From contig NZ_CP018811.1 in NCBI RefSeq assembly GCF_001922345.1, positions 3,410,001 through 3,474,000 of the forward strand: a stretch of DNA of 64,000 nucleotides, given 5' to 3'. Shown here one piece after another: positions 18,046 to 28,457 of this stretch; positions within the stretch are counted from its first letter, which is position 1; each line of letters starts with the position of its first letter. A model generated the notes under the pieces. It did not search any database and was not told the DNA's origin. It worked only from the letters and a program-made list of their open reading frames with translations. Origin of the DNA: Paraburkholderia sp. SOS3 (GTDB lineage: Bacteria > Pseudomonadota > Gammaproteobacteria > Burkholderiales > Burkholderiaceae). The translations under genes were made by a program, and so were the position numbers.

Positions 18046-21000
18046 ATGAAACGCATGCTGTTCAATGCGACGCAGCAGGAAGAATTGCGCGTCGCCATCG
18101 TCGATGGGCAAAAACTCATCGACATCGATATCGAAACCGCCGGCCGCGAACAGCGCAAAGGCAATATCTACAAGGGCATCGTCACACGTATCGAGCCGTC
18201 GCTCGAAGCCTGTTTCGTCAACTACGGCGAAGACCGCCACGGCTTCCTGCCGTTCAAGGAAGTCGCCCGCCAGTACTTCCGCGATGGCGTCGAAATGCGC
18301 TCCGCGCGCATCCAGGACGCGTTGAAGGAAGGCCAGGAACTGATCGTTCAGGTCGAAAAGGAAGAGCGCGGCAACAAGGGCGCGGCCCTCACCACGTTTA
18401 TCTCGCTCGCCGGCCGCTATCTGGTGCTGATGCCGAACAACCCGCGCGGCGGCGGCGTGTCGCGCCGCATCGAGGGCGACGACCGGCAGGAACTGCGCGA
18501 AACGATGGCGCAGCTGCAACTGCCCGAGGGCATGAGCATCATCGCGCGCACGGCCGGCATCGGCCGCAGCGCCGAAGAACTGCAGTGGGACCTGAACTAC
18601 CTGATGCAGCTGTGGCGCGCGATCGAGGCCGCCTCGCAAAGCGGCCAGCCTGGCACGCCGATGCTGATCTATCTCGAATCGAGCCTCGTGATCCGCGCGA
18701 TCCGCGACTACTTCCAGCCCGATATCGGCGAAATCCTCATCGATACGACCGAAATCCATGACCAGGCGCGCGCCTTCATGGACATCGTGATGCCGGACAA
18801 CGTCAGCAAGGTCAAGCGCTACCACGACGACGTCCCGCTCTTCTCGCGCTTCCAGATCGAGCATCAGATCGAAACCGCGTATTCGCGCACGGTGCCGCTG
18901 CCCTCGGGCGGCGCGATCGTGATCGACCATACCGAGGCGCTCGTCGCGATCGACGTGAACTCGGCGCGCGCCACCAAAGGCGCCGACATCGAGGAAACCG
19001 CGGCGCGCACGAACCTCGAAGCCGCCGACGAAGTCGCGCGCCAGCTGCGTCTGCGCGATCTGGGCGGCCTGATCGTGATCGACTTCATCGATATGGAGTC
19101 GGCCAAGAGCCAGCGTGAAGTCGAGCAACGCCTCAAAGACGCGCTGAAGCACGACCGCGCGCGCGTGCAGATGGGCAAGATTTCGCGCTTCGGTCTGATG
19201 GAACTGTCGCGCCAGCGGCTGCGTCCGGCGCTCTCGGAAGGCAGCCACGTGACCTGCCCGCGCTGCAACGGCACCGGCCATATCCGCGATACCGAATCGT
19301 CCGCGCTGCAGGTGCTGCGGATCATTCAGGAAGAAGCGATGAAGGAAAACACCGCGGCGATCCACTGCCAGGTGCCGGTCGAGGTGACGGCCTTCCTGCT
19401 CAACGAAAAGCGCTCGGAAATCAACAAGATCGAATCGCGCTTCAAGGTCAACGTCGTGCTCGTGCCGAACAAGCACCTCGATACGCCGCACTACAAGCTC
19501 GAGCGCCTGCGTCACGACGATGCGCGCCTCGACGACCCGCGCGCGTCGTGGAAGATGGCCGAGGAAGCGGCTCGCGAACTCGAGTCGGAAACGGGTTACA
19601 GCAAGCGCACCGAAGAAGTGAAGCCGAAGCAGGAAGCGGCGGTCAAGGGCATCACGCCCGAGAAGCCGGCGCCGAGCGCACCGGTGCGAACCGCTGCGGC
19701 CACACCGGCGCCGGTTGCGGTCACGCCGGCTTCGGGCGGCTTTATCGGATGGCTCAAGGGCCTGTTCGGCATGCAGCCGACAGCGCCGGCCGCCCAGCCG
19801 GCTCCGGCGGAAAAGACCGCCCGGCCTGCACGCGGCGAGCGCGCCGAACGTGGCGAGCGCACGGGTGAACGCGGCGGCGAACGCGGTGGCGATCGCAACC
19901 GCCGTGGCGGCGCGGCGCGCGACAAGGTCACGCGCGACAAGGTCACGCGCGGCGAAGGCGCGGCGGCCGGCGGCCGTCAGGGTCAGCAGCCGCGGCGCGA
20001 GGAGCGTGAAACGTGCGAGACGCGTGGCGGCCGGGATGGACGCGAAGGTCGCGAGGGTCGCGAAGGTCGCGACAACCGCGGCGAGGGCCGTGAAGGTCGC
20101 GAGCCGCGTGAAAGCCGCGAGCGCGACAGCCGCGAAAACCGCGTCGAGCGCGCGGAACGCGGTCAGGACCGCGCAGCCGAGCGCGCCGATACGGCGGAAG
20201 CCGGTGCGCGCGGCGAGCGCCAGGAGCGTGGTGAACGCCGCGAGCGCGCAGACCGCGGCGAGCGGCGCCGTCAACAGCAGGAAAATGCCGATGCGCTGAG
20301 CCAGACCGAAGCGCAAGCCGCGGACACCGCTCTTCAGACTCAGGCGAACCTGACCGACGGCGTCATGCCGGTCGACCAGGAAGTCGCGCGCGACGGCGAA
20401 GAGCGTCGCCGGCGCCGCCGCGGCCGTCGTGGCGGCCGTCGCGAGCGTGAAGAGGAAGGCGTCAACGTCAACACGGCAGCCGATGTCGCGGAAGCGGAAG
20501 GCGATAGCGCGAGCGTGCCGGCGGAAATGCCGGTGCGTGCGCCGGAATATGCGGGCCGCCATGAAACGCAGCAGGCGGCACAGGCCGCGGTGGAAGTGGT
20601 CGTAGCGGCCGTTGCGACTCAATCGCACGTCGTCACCGAATTGCAACCGGCCGACGAAACGCCGCCGCTCGCAGCCGAAAAGGCCGCGACGGTTCAGCAC
20701 ATGGAACCGGTGGCCTCACAACCGGCGCCGGTCGTCAGCGAACCGGCGGCAACGCATGCACAGCCCGAGCCGTCGGCTGCTCCGGCGCCCGTTGCGCCTG
20801 CACCGGCACCGGCACCGTCGCACGCCGAGGCTGCTCCGGCTGCCGCATTCGACGCACCGTCGGCTGCGCCGCAAACCGCCGACGAAGCATCGGCGCCCGT
20901 TGCAGCCGCTTCTGCCCCGGCTTCCACTCCGGCTTCGGCCGCGGTCGAACCGTCGGGTGCAGCGGCAACGCAGCCGGAGTCACAACCGGCCGCGACAGCA

Positions 21001-21480
21001 CCGGCTCACGTCGAAGCCGCCGCGCCGCAACCTGCAGCTCCGGCCTATGCGCCCGCGCCGCAGCAAGTCGAAGCGCCGCGTACGGCAACCTTCGAAGCCG
21101 CCGAGCCGGCAGGAACGACCATTGAACCGGTACGTGAAACTGAAACAGCAGCCGAACCAGCGGCGGCGCCCGTAGCGGCGAGCGCCGCCGCTGCGAGCCC
21201 GGCTGCCGCCGTCGCGCACGAGCAGGCGTCCGTCGCGCCGCAAGCAGCACGCGCCAACGGCACGCACTCCGCGGCCGCAGCGTCGCCGCAAGCGTTGCAG
21301 TCGATGCTCGAAGGCGCGGGCCTCGTCTGGGTGAACACCGATGCCGACAAGCTGCGCGCAGCACAGCAAGCCGCCGCGCAGGTCGTGCCGCCGGTGCGCG
21401 CGCCGCGCGAGCGCAAGCCGCTGCCGCCGGTCGACACCGCGCCGATGCAACAAGTCGAAACGGTGAAGCACCCGCAGTAA
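18046..21480 (+). CDS. rne: Ribonuclease E
   Basis: Essential endoribonuclease and degradosome scaffold. The 1144 residues begin with [21 protein letters not shown], almost identical to the E. coli N-terminus. An S1 domain lies at about 35-125, the DNase I-like catalytic domain holds [10 protein letters not shown] and a later DFIDME acidic pair, and the Zn-link cysteines are C404 and C407 ([13 protein letters not shown]). After about residue 560 the sequence is low-complexity: first Arg/Glu/Gly-rich (about 590-840, RNA-binding and protein-scaffold type), then Ala/Pro-rich, ending in a conserved-looking [22 protein letters not shown]. An intrinsic terminator follows. Confidence 0.96.
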   Translation: MKRMLFNATQQEELRVAIVDGQKLIDIDIETAGREQRKGNIYKGIVTRIEPSLEACFVNYGEDRHGFLPFKEVARQYFRDGVEMRSARIQDALKEGQELIVQVEKEERGNKGAALTTFISLAGRYLVLMPNNPRGGGVSRRIEGDDRQELRETMAQLQLPEGMSIIARTAGIGRSAEELQWDLNYLMQLWRAIEAASQSGQPGTPMLIYLESSLVIRAIRDYFQPDIGEILIDTTEIHDQARAFMDIVMPDNVSKVKRYHDDVPLFSRFQIEHQIETAYSRTVPLPSGGAIVIDHTEALVAIDVNSARATKGADIEETAARTNLEAADEVARQLRLRDLGGLIVIDFIDMESAKSQREVEQRLKDALKHDRARVQMGKISRFGLMELSRQRLRPALSEGSHVTCPRCNGTGHIRDTESSALQVLRIIQEEAMKENTAAIHCQVPVEVTAFLLNEKRSEINKIESRFKVNVVLVPNKHLDTPHYKLERLRHDDARLDDPRASWKMAEEAARELESETGYSKRTEEVKPKQEAAVKGITPEKPAPSAPVRTAAATPAPVAVTPASGGFIGWLKGLFGMQPTAPAAQPAPAEKTARPARGERAERGERTGERGGERGGDRNRRGGAARDKVTRDKVTRGEGAAAGGRQGQQPRREERETCETRGGRDGREGREGREGRDNRGEGREGREPRESRERDSRENRVERAERGQDRAAERADTAEAGARGERQERGERRERADRGERRRQQQENADALSQTEAQAADTALQTQANLTDGVMPVDQEVARDGEERRRRRRGRRGGRREREEEGVNVNTAADVAEAEGDSASVPAEMPVRAPEYAGRHETQQAAQAAVEVVVAAVATQSHVVTELQPADETPPLAAEKAATVQHMEPVASQPAPVVSEPAATHAQPEPSAAPAPVAPAPAPAPSHAEAAPAAAFDAPSAAPQTADEASAPVAAASAPASTPASAAVEPSGAAATQPESQPAATAPAHVEAAAPQPAAPAYAPAPQQVEAPRTATFEAAEPAGTTIEPVRETETAAEPAAAPVAASAAAASPAAAVAHEQASVAPQAARANGTHSAAAASPQALQSMLEGAGLVWVNTDADKLRAAQQAAAQVVPPVRAPRERKPLPPVDTAPMQQVETVKHPQ

Positions 21481-21550
21481 GACTCGGCGGGCTGGTGGCC
21501 GCACAACCGGTCGCCACGCCCCGCCAGACGGCTCCCGATGCCTGACCCGC

Positions 21551-21577
21551 AAAGCCCGCCCGATCGGCGGGCTTTTT
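21551..21577 (+). terminator. Intrinsic terminator of rne
   Basis: AAAGCCCGCC (21551-21560) pairs with GGCGGGCTTT (21566-21575) over a five-base loop, with a T-run through 21577. It lies 70 bases after the rne stop and before moaA. Confidence 0.9.
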
Positions 21578-21601
21578 CACAACCAGCAGGTATTCCCCGA
21601 A

Positions 21602-21630
21602 TCGAGCGAAAAGAAGCGATCCGTTAGAAT
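21602..21630 (+). promoter_or_regulatory. Candidate moaA promoter
   Basis: TAGAAT at 21625-21630 with TCGAGC 17 bases upstream, 28 bases before the moaA ATG and just after the rne terminator. The -10 is good and the -35 is weak. Confidence 0.45.
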
Positions 21631-21657
21631 GAAGTCCTGGATCTCAATATTCGAACC

Positions 21658-22770
21658 ATGTCCCGACGCATCATTCCTCTGACCGATGTCAGCGCGGTGC
21701 CGGTATTTTCCGGTCCCGCGCAAGCGCCGCGCGGCGAGTTGCGCGACACGCTGTCGCGACCGCTGCGCGATCTGCGCATTTCAGTCACGGACCGCTGCAA
21801 TTTCCGCTGCGTCTACTGCATGCCGCGCGCGGTATTCGACAAGGATTACCCGTTCCTGCCGCACAGCGCGCTGCTGAGCTTCGAGGAAATCGAGCGCGTG
21901 GCGCGGCTATTCGTCGCGCAGGGCGTCGAAAAGATCCGGCTGACCGGCGGCGAGCCGCTGCTGCGCAAGAACATCGAATTCCTGATCGAGCGGCTCGCGA
22001 ACCTGACGACGCCGGATGGCCGCCCGCTCGATCTCACGCTGACGACCAACGGCTCGCTGCTCGCGCGCAAGGCGCGCAGCCTCAAGGACGCGGGCCTCGC
22101 GCGCGTGACGGTCAGCCTCGACGCGCTCGACGACGCGCTGTTTCGCAAGATGAACGACGCCGACTTCGCGGTCGAAGACGTGCTCGCCGGCATCGACGTC
22201 GCGCAGTCGATCGGCCTTGCGCCCGTCAAGGTGAACATGGTCGTCAAGCGCGGCACGAACGACACCGAGATCGTGCCGATGGCGCGTCATTTCAAAGGCA
22301 GCGGCGCGGTGCTGCGGTTTATCGAATACATGGATGTCGGCACGTCGAACGGCTGGAACATGGCCGAAGTACTACCGTCGGCCGACGTCGTCGCGCGCAT
22401 CGGCGAGCAGTTTCCGCTCGTGCCGCTCGAGGCGCATAGCGCGGCGGAAACCGCGCAGCGCTGGGGCTACGCGGACGGCAGCGGCGAGATCGGCGTGATT
22501 TCGAGCGTGACGCGCGCGTTCTGCGCCACCTGCACGCGCGCACGGCTGTCGACCGAAGGCAAGGTCTATCTGTGCCTGTTCGCCTCGAACGGCCACGACT
22601 TGCGCGCGCTGCTGCGCAACGGCTCGAGCGACGACGAGATCGCGACCGCCATCGCGCATATCTGGGAAGCGCGCGCGGACCGCTATTCGCAGCTGCGCGG
22701 CAGCGCGCAGCCGGGACAGCAGGCCGAGGCGGCCGAGCGGCGCGTCGAAATGTCGTATATCGGCGGCTAA
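21658..22770 (+). CDS. moaA: GTP 3',8-cyclase, molybdopterin biosynthesis
   Basis: Radical-SAM enzyme for the first step of molybdenum-cofactor synthesis. The 370 residues carry the N-terminal CxxxCxxC cluster motif (C47, C51, C54 in [14 protein letters not shown]) and the C-terminal second-cluster motif Cx2Cx13C ([19 protein letters not shown]). It ends in the GG pair (SYIGG) needed for activity. It starts a moaA-mobA-moeA run, a compact Moco locus. Confidence 0.96.
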   Translation: MSRRIIPLTDVSAVPVFSGPAQAPRGELRDTLSRPLRDLRISVTDRCNFRCVYCMPRAVFDKDYPFLPHSALLSFEEIERVARLFVAQGVEKIRLTGGEPLLRKNIEFLIERLANLTTPDGRPLDLTLTTNGSLLARKARSLKDAGLARVTVSLDALDDALFRKMNDADFAVEDVLAGIDVAQSIGLAPVKVNMVVKRGTNDTEIVPMARHFKGSGAVLRFIEYMDVGTSNGWNMAEVLPSADVVARIGEQFPLVPLEAHSAAETAQRWGYADGSGEIGVISSVTRAFCATCTRARLSTEGKVYLCLFASNGHDLRALLRNGSSDDEIATAIAHIWEARADRYSQLRGSAQPGQQAEAAERRVEMSYIGG

Positions 22771-22847
22771 CGGCAAAATAGGACGCGGCAGCGCTCACAC
22801 GCGACTGGCCGCCCTGCCCCACGCCCTACGCCATCCCGATCAAACCC

Positions 22848-23474
22848 ATGCCGATTCCGACCGAACAGATCACCGGCCTCCTGCTCGCAGGCGGCCGCGG
22901 CATGCGCATGGGCGGCGTCGACAAGGGATTGCAGATGCTATGCGGCGAGCCACTCGCGCTGCATGTATTGAGGCGCCTCGCGCCGCAAACCGGCGCGCTG
23001 CTGATCAGCGCGAACCGCAATGCGCCGCGCTATGCCGAACTCGGCGCGCCGTTCGACGCAACGGTCATCGCCGACACGTTGCCCGACTTCCCCGGTCCGC
23101 TAGCGGGTTTGCTCGCCGGCCTGCGCGCCGCGCGCACAGGCTTTATGCTGAGCGCACCGTGCGACACGCCCGCGTTGCCCGCCGACCTCGCCGCGCGTCT
23201 CGCCGGCGCGCTCGATGCCGAACACGCCGACATCGCGACCGTCGCCACGGGCAATGCGCAGCACGAGGTATCGATCCACCCGGTCTTCGCGCTCATGCGC
23301 ACCGCCCTTGCCGACGATCTCGCGAGCTTTCTGGCAGCAGGCGAGCGCAAGGTACGCGCGTGGTACGCGCGCCACAAGACAGTCGAAGTCGCTTTTGCCG
23401 ATGAACGTGCGTTTTACAATGTCAACTCTTTGCAAGAACTGGCCGACCTCGAACGAAACCGAGGACCAGACTGA
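22848..23474 (+). CDS. mobA: Molybdenum cofactor guanylyltransferase
   Basis: Links GMP to molybdopterin to make the bis-MGD cofactor. The 208 residues start with the nucleotidyltransferase motif LLLAGGRGMRMGGVDKGLQ, followed by the LSAPCDTPALP metal-binding segment and NVNSLQELADLE near the end. It lies between moaA and moeA on the same strand, with a 77-base gap. Confidence 0.94.
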   Translation: MPIPTEQITGLLLAGGRGMRMGGVDKGLQMLCGEPLALHVLRRLAPQTGALLISANRNAPRYAELGAPFDATVIADTLPDFPGPLAGLLAGLRAARTGFMLSAPCDTPALPADLAARLAGALDAEHADIATVATGNAQHEVSIHPVFALMRTALADDLASFLAAGERKVRAWYARHKTVEVAFADERAFYNVNSLQELADLERNRGPD

Positions 23475-23561
23475 GGGCAGCGGGCACCCGCTTTCCGCTG
23501 TCTCTGCCGCGATCGTCCGGCCACTGCCGGACCCGCATCCGGTCGCGACCTTTCCCGATTC

Positions 23562-24908
23562 ATGACCACGTCCAACGAACTCTCACGCTGCGTAGCGCAG
23601 TTCGATCCTCAGGCTTTGCCGGTTTCGGCCGCGCAGGCGATCGTGCGCCAGTGGGCAACCCCGATCGTCGCGGCCGAGCGCGTCACGCTCTCCGACGCCC
23701 TCGATCGGGTGCTCGCGGAAGACATCGTGTCGCCAATCGACGTGCCGGCTTACGACAATTCGGCGATGGACGGCTACGCGTTCGACGGCGCGGCGCTCGC
23801 CGCAGCGGCGCAAGCCGACGGATCGGTTTCGCTTGCGGTGGCAGGCCGCGCGCTCGCCGGCCATCCGTTCACGGGCAATATCGACGTCACGCAATGCGTG
23901 CGCGTCATGACGGGCGCGCTGATGCCGGCCGGCTGCGACACGGTCGTGCCGCAAGAGCAGGTGCAAGGAGTGCAAGCTGTAGAAGGGGCGCAAGCGGACC
24001 AGGCAGCCGGCGACGGTCAATCGATCCGCTTTGCCGCCGCCGCGCTGCGCGCCGGCTCGAACCGGCGCCGCGCGGGCGAAGACCTCGCACGCGGCGCGCC
24101 GGCCGTGCGCGCGGGACGCATCCTGCGCGCCTCCGATCTCGGCCTGCTCGCGTCGCTCGGTATCGGCGAAGTCGCCGTGCGGCGCCGGCTGCGCGTGGCA
24201 TTCTTTTCGACCGGCGACGAATTGCGCTCGATCGGTCAGCCGCTCGAACCCGGCTGCGTCTACGACAGCAACCGCTATACGCTGCTCGCGATGCTGCGCC
24301 GCCTGAACTTCGATGCAATCGACCTCGGTGTCGTACGCGACGAACCGGCAGCGCTCGAGAAAGCGCTGCTGACGGCGGCAGCCAGCGCCGACGTGATCCT
24401 GACGTCGGGTGGCGTATCGGTCGGCGACGCGGATCTGACGAAGCGGCTTTCGCGCGCGCTCGGCGACGTCGCATTCTGGAGTCTCGCGATGCGACCGGGC
24501 CGGCCGATGGCGTTTGGCCGCGTATGGTCGGGCGGCCGTGCCGGCGCCGGCGACCCTGCGCTCTTCTTCGGCCTGCCCGGCAATCCGGTCGCGGTGATGG
24601 TCACGTTCTATCAGATCGTGCGCGACGCGCTGCTGATCATGGCGGGCGCCACGCCGCAGCCCGCGCCCGTGCTGCACGCGATATCGGCGGTGCCGATCCG
24701 CAAGCGTCCCGGCCGCACCGAATTTCAGCGCGGCACCGCGCAGCGCGCCGCCGACGGCCGCTGGCACGTCGCACCGACCGGTTCGCAAGGCTCGGGCGTG
24801 TTGAGCTCGATGAGCGAAGCGAACTGCTTTATCGTGCTCGCGCACGACCAGCCGGACGTCGATGCGGGCGACACTGTCGATATCATGCTTTTCGACGGTT
24901 TAATCTGA
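23562..24908 (+). CDS. moeA: Molybdopterin molybdotransferase
   Basis: Inserts molybdate into adenylylated molybdopterin. The 448 residues contain the MoeA N-terminal signature (VPAYDNSAMDGYAFDG, about 63-78), VMTGALMPAGCDTVVPQE at about 117, and the molybdopterin-binding domain with TGDELRS, YDSNRY, LTSGGVSVGDADLTK and FGLPGNPVAVMVTF. The region around residues 140-165 is longer and more Gln/Ala-rich than in typical MoeA. Third gene of the Moco run. Confidence 0.95.
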   Translation: MTTSNELSRCVAQFDPQALPVSAAQAIVRQWATPIVAAERVTLSDALDRVLAEDIVSPIDVPAYDNSAMDGYAFDGAALAAAAQADGSVSLAVAGRALAGHPFTGNIDVTQCVRVMTGALMPAGCDTVVPQEQVQGVQAVEGAQADQAAGDGQSIRFAAAALRAGSNRRRAGEDLARGAPAVRAGRILRASDLGLLASLGIGEVAVRRRLRVAFFSTGDELRSIGQPLEPGCVYDSNRYTLLAMLRRLNFDAIDLGVVRDEPAALEKALLTAAASADVILTSGGVSVGDADLTKRLSRALGDVAFWSLAMRPGRPMAFGRVWSGGRAGAGDPALFFGLPGNPVAVMVTFYQIVRDALLIMAGATPQPAPVLHAISAVPIRKRPGRTEFQRGTAQRAADGRWHVAPTGSQGSGVLSSMSEANCFIVLAHDQPDVDAGDTVDIMLFDGLI

Positions 24909-25002
24909 CACACGCGCATTTGCGTATAAATTCGCGATCACGACACGCGCCAGAACAAGGCTGACCACATTGCTCACTACGCGACTCACGGGTACGACCT
25001 CA

Positions 25003-25278
25003 ATGAAAAAACAGATCTCGTCCATCGCACCGGGACAAACCGCCAAAGCGCTGATCCTCGTCTATCTGACATTCAGCGTGCCGATCGTGCTGCTCGGCGT
25101 GCTCGTCGCGTTTATCCGCTACGGCTCGGTCGAACTCTCGACCGTGTTCAGCGCACTGCTGCTCAACGCGATTCTCGGCTTCGTGCTGCTGTGGATCGCC
25201 TGTCATGCGTATAACTGGGTCGCGTCGCGCTTCGGCGGGATCGAGATCCAGTTGAGCGACGTGCCGGAGGAAGCGTGA
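25003..25278 (+). CDS. Small two-helix inner-membrane protein of unknown function
   Basis: From the ATG giving MKKQISSIAPGQTAKAL it is 91 residues with two hydrophobic helices (about 15-38 and 46-72) and a short acidic C-terminus (SDVPEEA). A TTG 33 bases earlier is an alternative start. I do not recognise a characterised family. Its stop overlaps the start of the acetyltransferase gene (TGATG), so the two are likely co-translated. Confidence 0.7.
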   Translation: MKKQISSIAPGQTAKALILVYLTFSVPIVLLGVLVAFIRYGSVELSTVFSALLLNAILGFVLLWIACHAYNWVASRFGGIEIQLSDVPEEA

Positions 25279-25769
25279 TGGCGGCGGCCATTCGTGCGGC
25301 GGCGCCGGCCGACGTCGGCGCGATGCGCGCGCTGATGTACGAGCTCGCCGAATACGAAAAGCTCACGCATCTGTTCATCGCGACCGATGCGGACCTGCAT
25401 GACGCGCTGTTTGGCGCGCGGCCTTCGGCCGAAGCGCTCGTCGCGGAAAACGACGGCCGTATCGTCGGCTACGCGCTGTTCTTCCACAACTACTCGACCT
25501 TCCTCGGCCGCCGCGGGCTGTATCTCGAAGACCTGTATGTGCAGCCGTCGCAGCGCGGCAGCGGGCTCGGCTCGGCAATGCTGCGCCATCTCGCGGCCCT
25601 CGCGGTCGAGCGGCAGTGCGGGCGCTTCGAATGGTCGGTGCTCGACTGGAACCAGACGGCGATCGACTTCTACGAACGAATGGGCGCGAACGTGCTGCCC
25701 GACTGGCGCATCGTGCGAATTACCGGCGACGCGCTTGCGCAGCTTGCAGCGAGCGTCGGGCAGAAGTAG
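25278..25769 (+). CDS. GNAT-family N-acetyltransferase
   Basis: A 163-residue GNAT-fold acetyltransferase: RAAAPADVGAMRALMYELAEYEKL at the start fits the spermidine/diamine-acetyltransferase-like subgroup, and the acetyl-CoA motif is LYVQPSQRGSGLGSAML. WSVLDWNQTAIDFYERMGA is the typical C-terminal block. I chose the ATG over the GTG one codon earlier because GGAGG is seven bases from it. The substrate is unknown; polyamines or related small amines are plausible. Confidence 0.88.
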   Translation: MAAAIRAAAPADVGAMRALMYELAEYEKLTHLFIATDADLHDALFGARPSAEALVAENDGRIVGYALFFHNYSTFLGRRGLYLEDLYVQPSQRGSGLGSAMLRHLAALAVERQCGRFEWSVLDWNQTAIDFYERMGANVLPDWRIVRITGDALAQLAASVGQK

Positions 25770-25896
25770 CGGCGTGAAGCTGGCATGAGGCACGTATGAA
25801 GCGGATGTGAAGCGGGTGTGAAATAAGCGCCGCGGCAGCGCGATCGCTGCGGGAAGGCGCCAGTCGGCACGAACCGCCCCCCTCCACCGCTGCTGC

Positions 25897-27378
25897 TCAA
25901 GGTTCGTCGGCGTCCGACCCGGACAATGCGTCGCCGAGCAATTCACGCGCTTCTTCCCCCGGCAACGCTTCGACATCGCGCAATTTGCGGTTCATCGCGC
26001 GCGTGCGCACTTCGGCTTTTTCGATCGAGCGCGTCACCGTTTCGAGTTGCGCCTTCGTCTTCGCGAGCACATCGCCGAACTGGCCGAACTCGGTCTTCAC
26101 CGCGCCCAGCACCTGCCAGACCTCGCTCGAGCGCTGCTCGATCGCCAGTGTGCGGAAGCCCATCTGCAGGCTATTGAGCAACGCGGTCAGCGTCGTCGGG
26201 CCGGCAACCGTCACGCGATAGTCACGCTGCAGCAGGTCGGTCAGACCCGGCCGGCGCAACACTTCCGCGTAAAGCCCCTCGGTCGGCAGGAACAGCAGCG
26301 CGAAATCGGTGGTGTGCGGCGGCGCGACATACTTTTCGGCGATCGTGCGAGCCTCGCCGCGAATGCGCGCCTCGAGTGCGCGCGACGCCTCTTCGACGGC
26401 GACCGGGTCCGCGCGCTCCTGCGCGTCGATCAACCGCTCGTAGTCTTCCCGCGGAAATTTCGCATCGACCGGCAGCCACACCGGTTCCGCGGCGCCGTCG
26501 GCCGACGGCTTGCCGGGCAGCCGGATCGCGAATTCGACGCGCTCCGCGCTCTTCGGCTTCGTCGCCACATTCTTCGCGTACTGATCGGCCGTGAGCATCT
26601 GCTCGAGCAGAGCTTCGAGCTGCACTTCGCCCCACGTGCCGCGTGTCTTCACATTGGTCAGCACCTTCTTCAGGTCGCCGACGCCGGCCGCGAGCGTCTG
26701 CATCTCGCCAAGCCCGCGATGCACCTGCTCGAGCCGCTCGGACACGAGCTTGAACGATTCGCCGAGACGCTGCTCGAGCGTCGCATGCAGCTTTTCGTCG
26801 ACTGTGCGGCGCATCTCTTCGAGCTTCGTCGCGTTGTTCGCTTCGATATCCTTCAAGCGCTGTTCGATGGTCGCACGCACTTCGGCAAAGCGCCGGTCGT
26901 TCGCTTCGGTCATTTGCGCAAGCTGCTGCGTCAGCGTGTCGCCAAAACGCTTCAGCGTGACGCCCTGCTCGTCGCGCGCCTGTTGCGCCTGCAACTGCAG
27001 GCTCTGCCGCACCGTGTCGAGCTGATGCGCGTTCGTTTCGGTCAGCTTCACGAGTTGCTGCGCGAAGCCGTCGATCTTGCCGCTTTGCACGCTCGTCATG
27101 CTCGTAAACTGCGCGGCAAGGGTCTGCTGAAACTGCGAGAAGCCGCCCGCAAGTTCGGTGCGCGACACGCGCGCGGTTTCGGTGATGTCGTTGCGCAACT
27201 CGCGCTCGACGCGCTCGAACTCGCGCGCCTGCGCATCGGTGCTCGATGCGATACGTCCGCTCAATTCGTCGAAACGATCGCCGTCGCGCGCCTGCGAGCC
27301 CGCGCGCATCAACACGACGAGCGCGATCACCAGCGCAACCGCGAGAACGACGACTGCCGCCAGCAATGCCGTGATCAT
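25897..27378 (-). CDS. rmuC: DNA recombination protein RmuC
   Basis: Membrane-anchored nuclease-fold protein that limits inversions at short repeats. The 493 residues have one N-terminal membrane helix (about 2-25), a long coiled-coil (about 30-215) and the RmuC domain (about 225-430) with GTWGEVQLEALLEQML, LPVDAKFPREDYERL and LLFLPTEGLYAEVLRRPGL. Its ATG overlaps the stop of the upstream dehydrogenase by four bases. Confidence 0.93.
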   Translation of the reverse strand: MITALLAAVVVLAVALVIALVVLMRAGSQARDGDRFDELSGRIASSTDAQAREFERVERELRNDITETARVSRTELAGGFSQFQQTLAAQFTSMTSVQSGKIDGFAQQLVKLTETNAHQLDTVRQSLQLQAQQARDEQGVTLKRFGDTLTQQLAQMTEANDRRFAEVRATIEQRLKDIEANNATKLEEMRRTVDEKLHATLEQRLGESFKLVSERLEQVHRGLGEMQTLAAGVGDLKKVLTNVKTRGTWGEVQLEALLEQMLTADQYAKNVATKPKSAERVEFAIRLPGKPSADGAAEPVWLPVDAKFPREDYERLIDAQERADPVAVEEASRALEARIRGEARTIAEKYVAPPHTTDFALLFLPTEGLYAEVLRRPGLTDLLQRDYRVTVAGPTTLTALLNSLQMGFRTLAIEQRSSEVWQVLGAVKTEFGQFGDVLAKTKAQLETVTRSIEKAEVRTRAMNRKLRDVEALPGEEARELLGDALSGSDADEP

Positions 27379-28370
27379 GAACGCGCCTTCCCGATCACGT
27401 CCGGGTTGATCGGATTCGGCGGCTGACCGGCACGCGGCCCCACGCCAAGGCCTGCGATCAGATTGTCTGCGGCGAGATTGGCCATTGCGCGGCGCGTCGA
27501 TTCGGTCGCGCTGGCGATATGCGGCGTGAGCACGACATTCGGCACCGTGAGCAGCGCCGGATTCACGCTCGGCTCGCCTTCGAACACATCGAGGCCGGCG
27601 GCCGCGATCCGTTTCGCGCGCAACGCCTCGGCCAGCGCCGCGTCGTCGACGATGCCGCCGCGCGCGATATTGGTCAGCGTCGCGGTCGGCTTCATCTGCG
27701 CGAGTTCGGCCGCGCCGATCGTATGGTGACTCGCGGCGCTGTATGGCAGGACGAGCACGACGTGGTCAGCGCGCTTCAACAGTTCTTCCTTCGACACGTA
27801 CTGTGCATTCAACTCCGCCTCGATCTCGGGCGCGACACGCGACCGGTTGTGGTAGATCACCTGCATGTTGAAGCCGCGCGCGCGGCGCGCGAGCGCCTGG
27901 CCGATGCGGCCCATGCCGATCACGCCGAGCGTCGAGCCGTAGACGTCGGCGCCGAGAAAGCTGTCGTAGCCCCACTTCTTCCAGTGACCCGCGCGCAACC
28001 AGTGCTCCGATTCGGTAACGCGTCGCGCTGTCGCCATCATCAGCGCCCAGCCGAAGTCGGCCGTCGTTTCGTTCAGTACGTCGGGCGTGTTCGTGCCGAG
28101 CACATTGGCCGCGTTGAAGGCGGCCATATCGAAGTTGTTATAGCCGACCGCCATATTCGACACGACACGCAGGCGCGGCGCGGCCGCGAACGTCGCGGCG
28201 CCGATCGGCTCGCCGGCCGTCAGTGCGCCGTCTTTATCGGCGAGGCGCTCGAGCAACGCATCGTTGCCGAGCACGTCGCCATTGTTCCAGTCGACCTCGA
28301 AATGCTGCTTGAGCCGATCGATCACATCCGGAAAAATCGGACGTGCGACGAGGATTTTTTGCTTTGCCAT
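27375..28370 (-). CDS. D-2-hydroxyacid dehydrogenase, glyoxylate/hydroxypyruvate reductase type
   Basis: A 331-residue NAD(P)H-dependent D-isomer 2-hydroxyacid dehydrogenase. The Rossmann motif is GVIGMGRIGQALA (about 147-160). The catalytic Arg lies in NIARGGIVDD, the Glu in DVFEGEPSV and the His in VLTPHIASAT. The first residues fit glyoxylate/gluconate reductases of GhrB type. It is translationally coupled to rmuC, though no metabolic link is evident. Confidence 0.9.
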   Translation of the reverse strand: MAKQKILVARPIFPDVIDRLKQHFEVDWNNGDVLGNDALLERLADKDGALTAGEPIGAATFAAAPRLRVVSNMAVGYNNFDMAAFNAANVLGTNTPDVLNETTADFGWALMMATARRVTESEHWLRAGHWKKWGYDSFLGADVYGSTLGVIGMGRIGQALARRARGFNMQVIYHNRSRVAPEIEAELNAQYVSKEELLKRADHVVLVLPYSAASHHTIGAAELAQMKPTATLTNIARGGIVDDAALAEALRAKRIAAAGLDVFEGEPSVNPALLTVPNVVLTPHIASATESTRRAMANLAADNLIAGLGVGPRAGQPPNPINPDVIGKARS

Positions 28371-28457
28371 TTCCGTATTCTCCGAATAATGCGCGGCATC
28401 GCGGCCGCTTATCGATTGCCAAACGATGCTGCGTCCATGAGCGCGCTGTGAGCCGCT

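Noticed and set aside
18043..20700. An 885-codon minus-strand open frame opposite rne
   Set aside because: The opposite strand encodes RNase E with conserved domains in the correct frame. The antisense product is Arg/Ala-rich with no recognisable domain.
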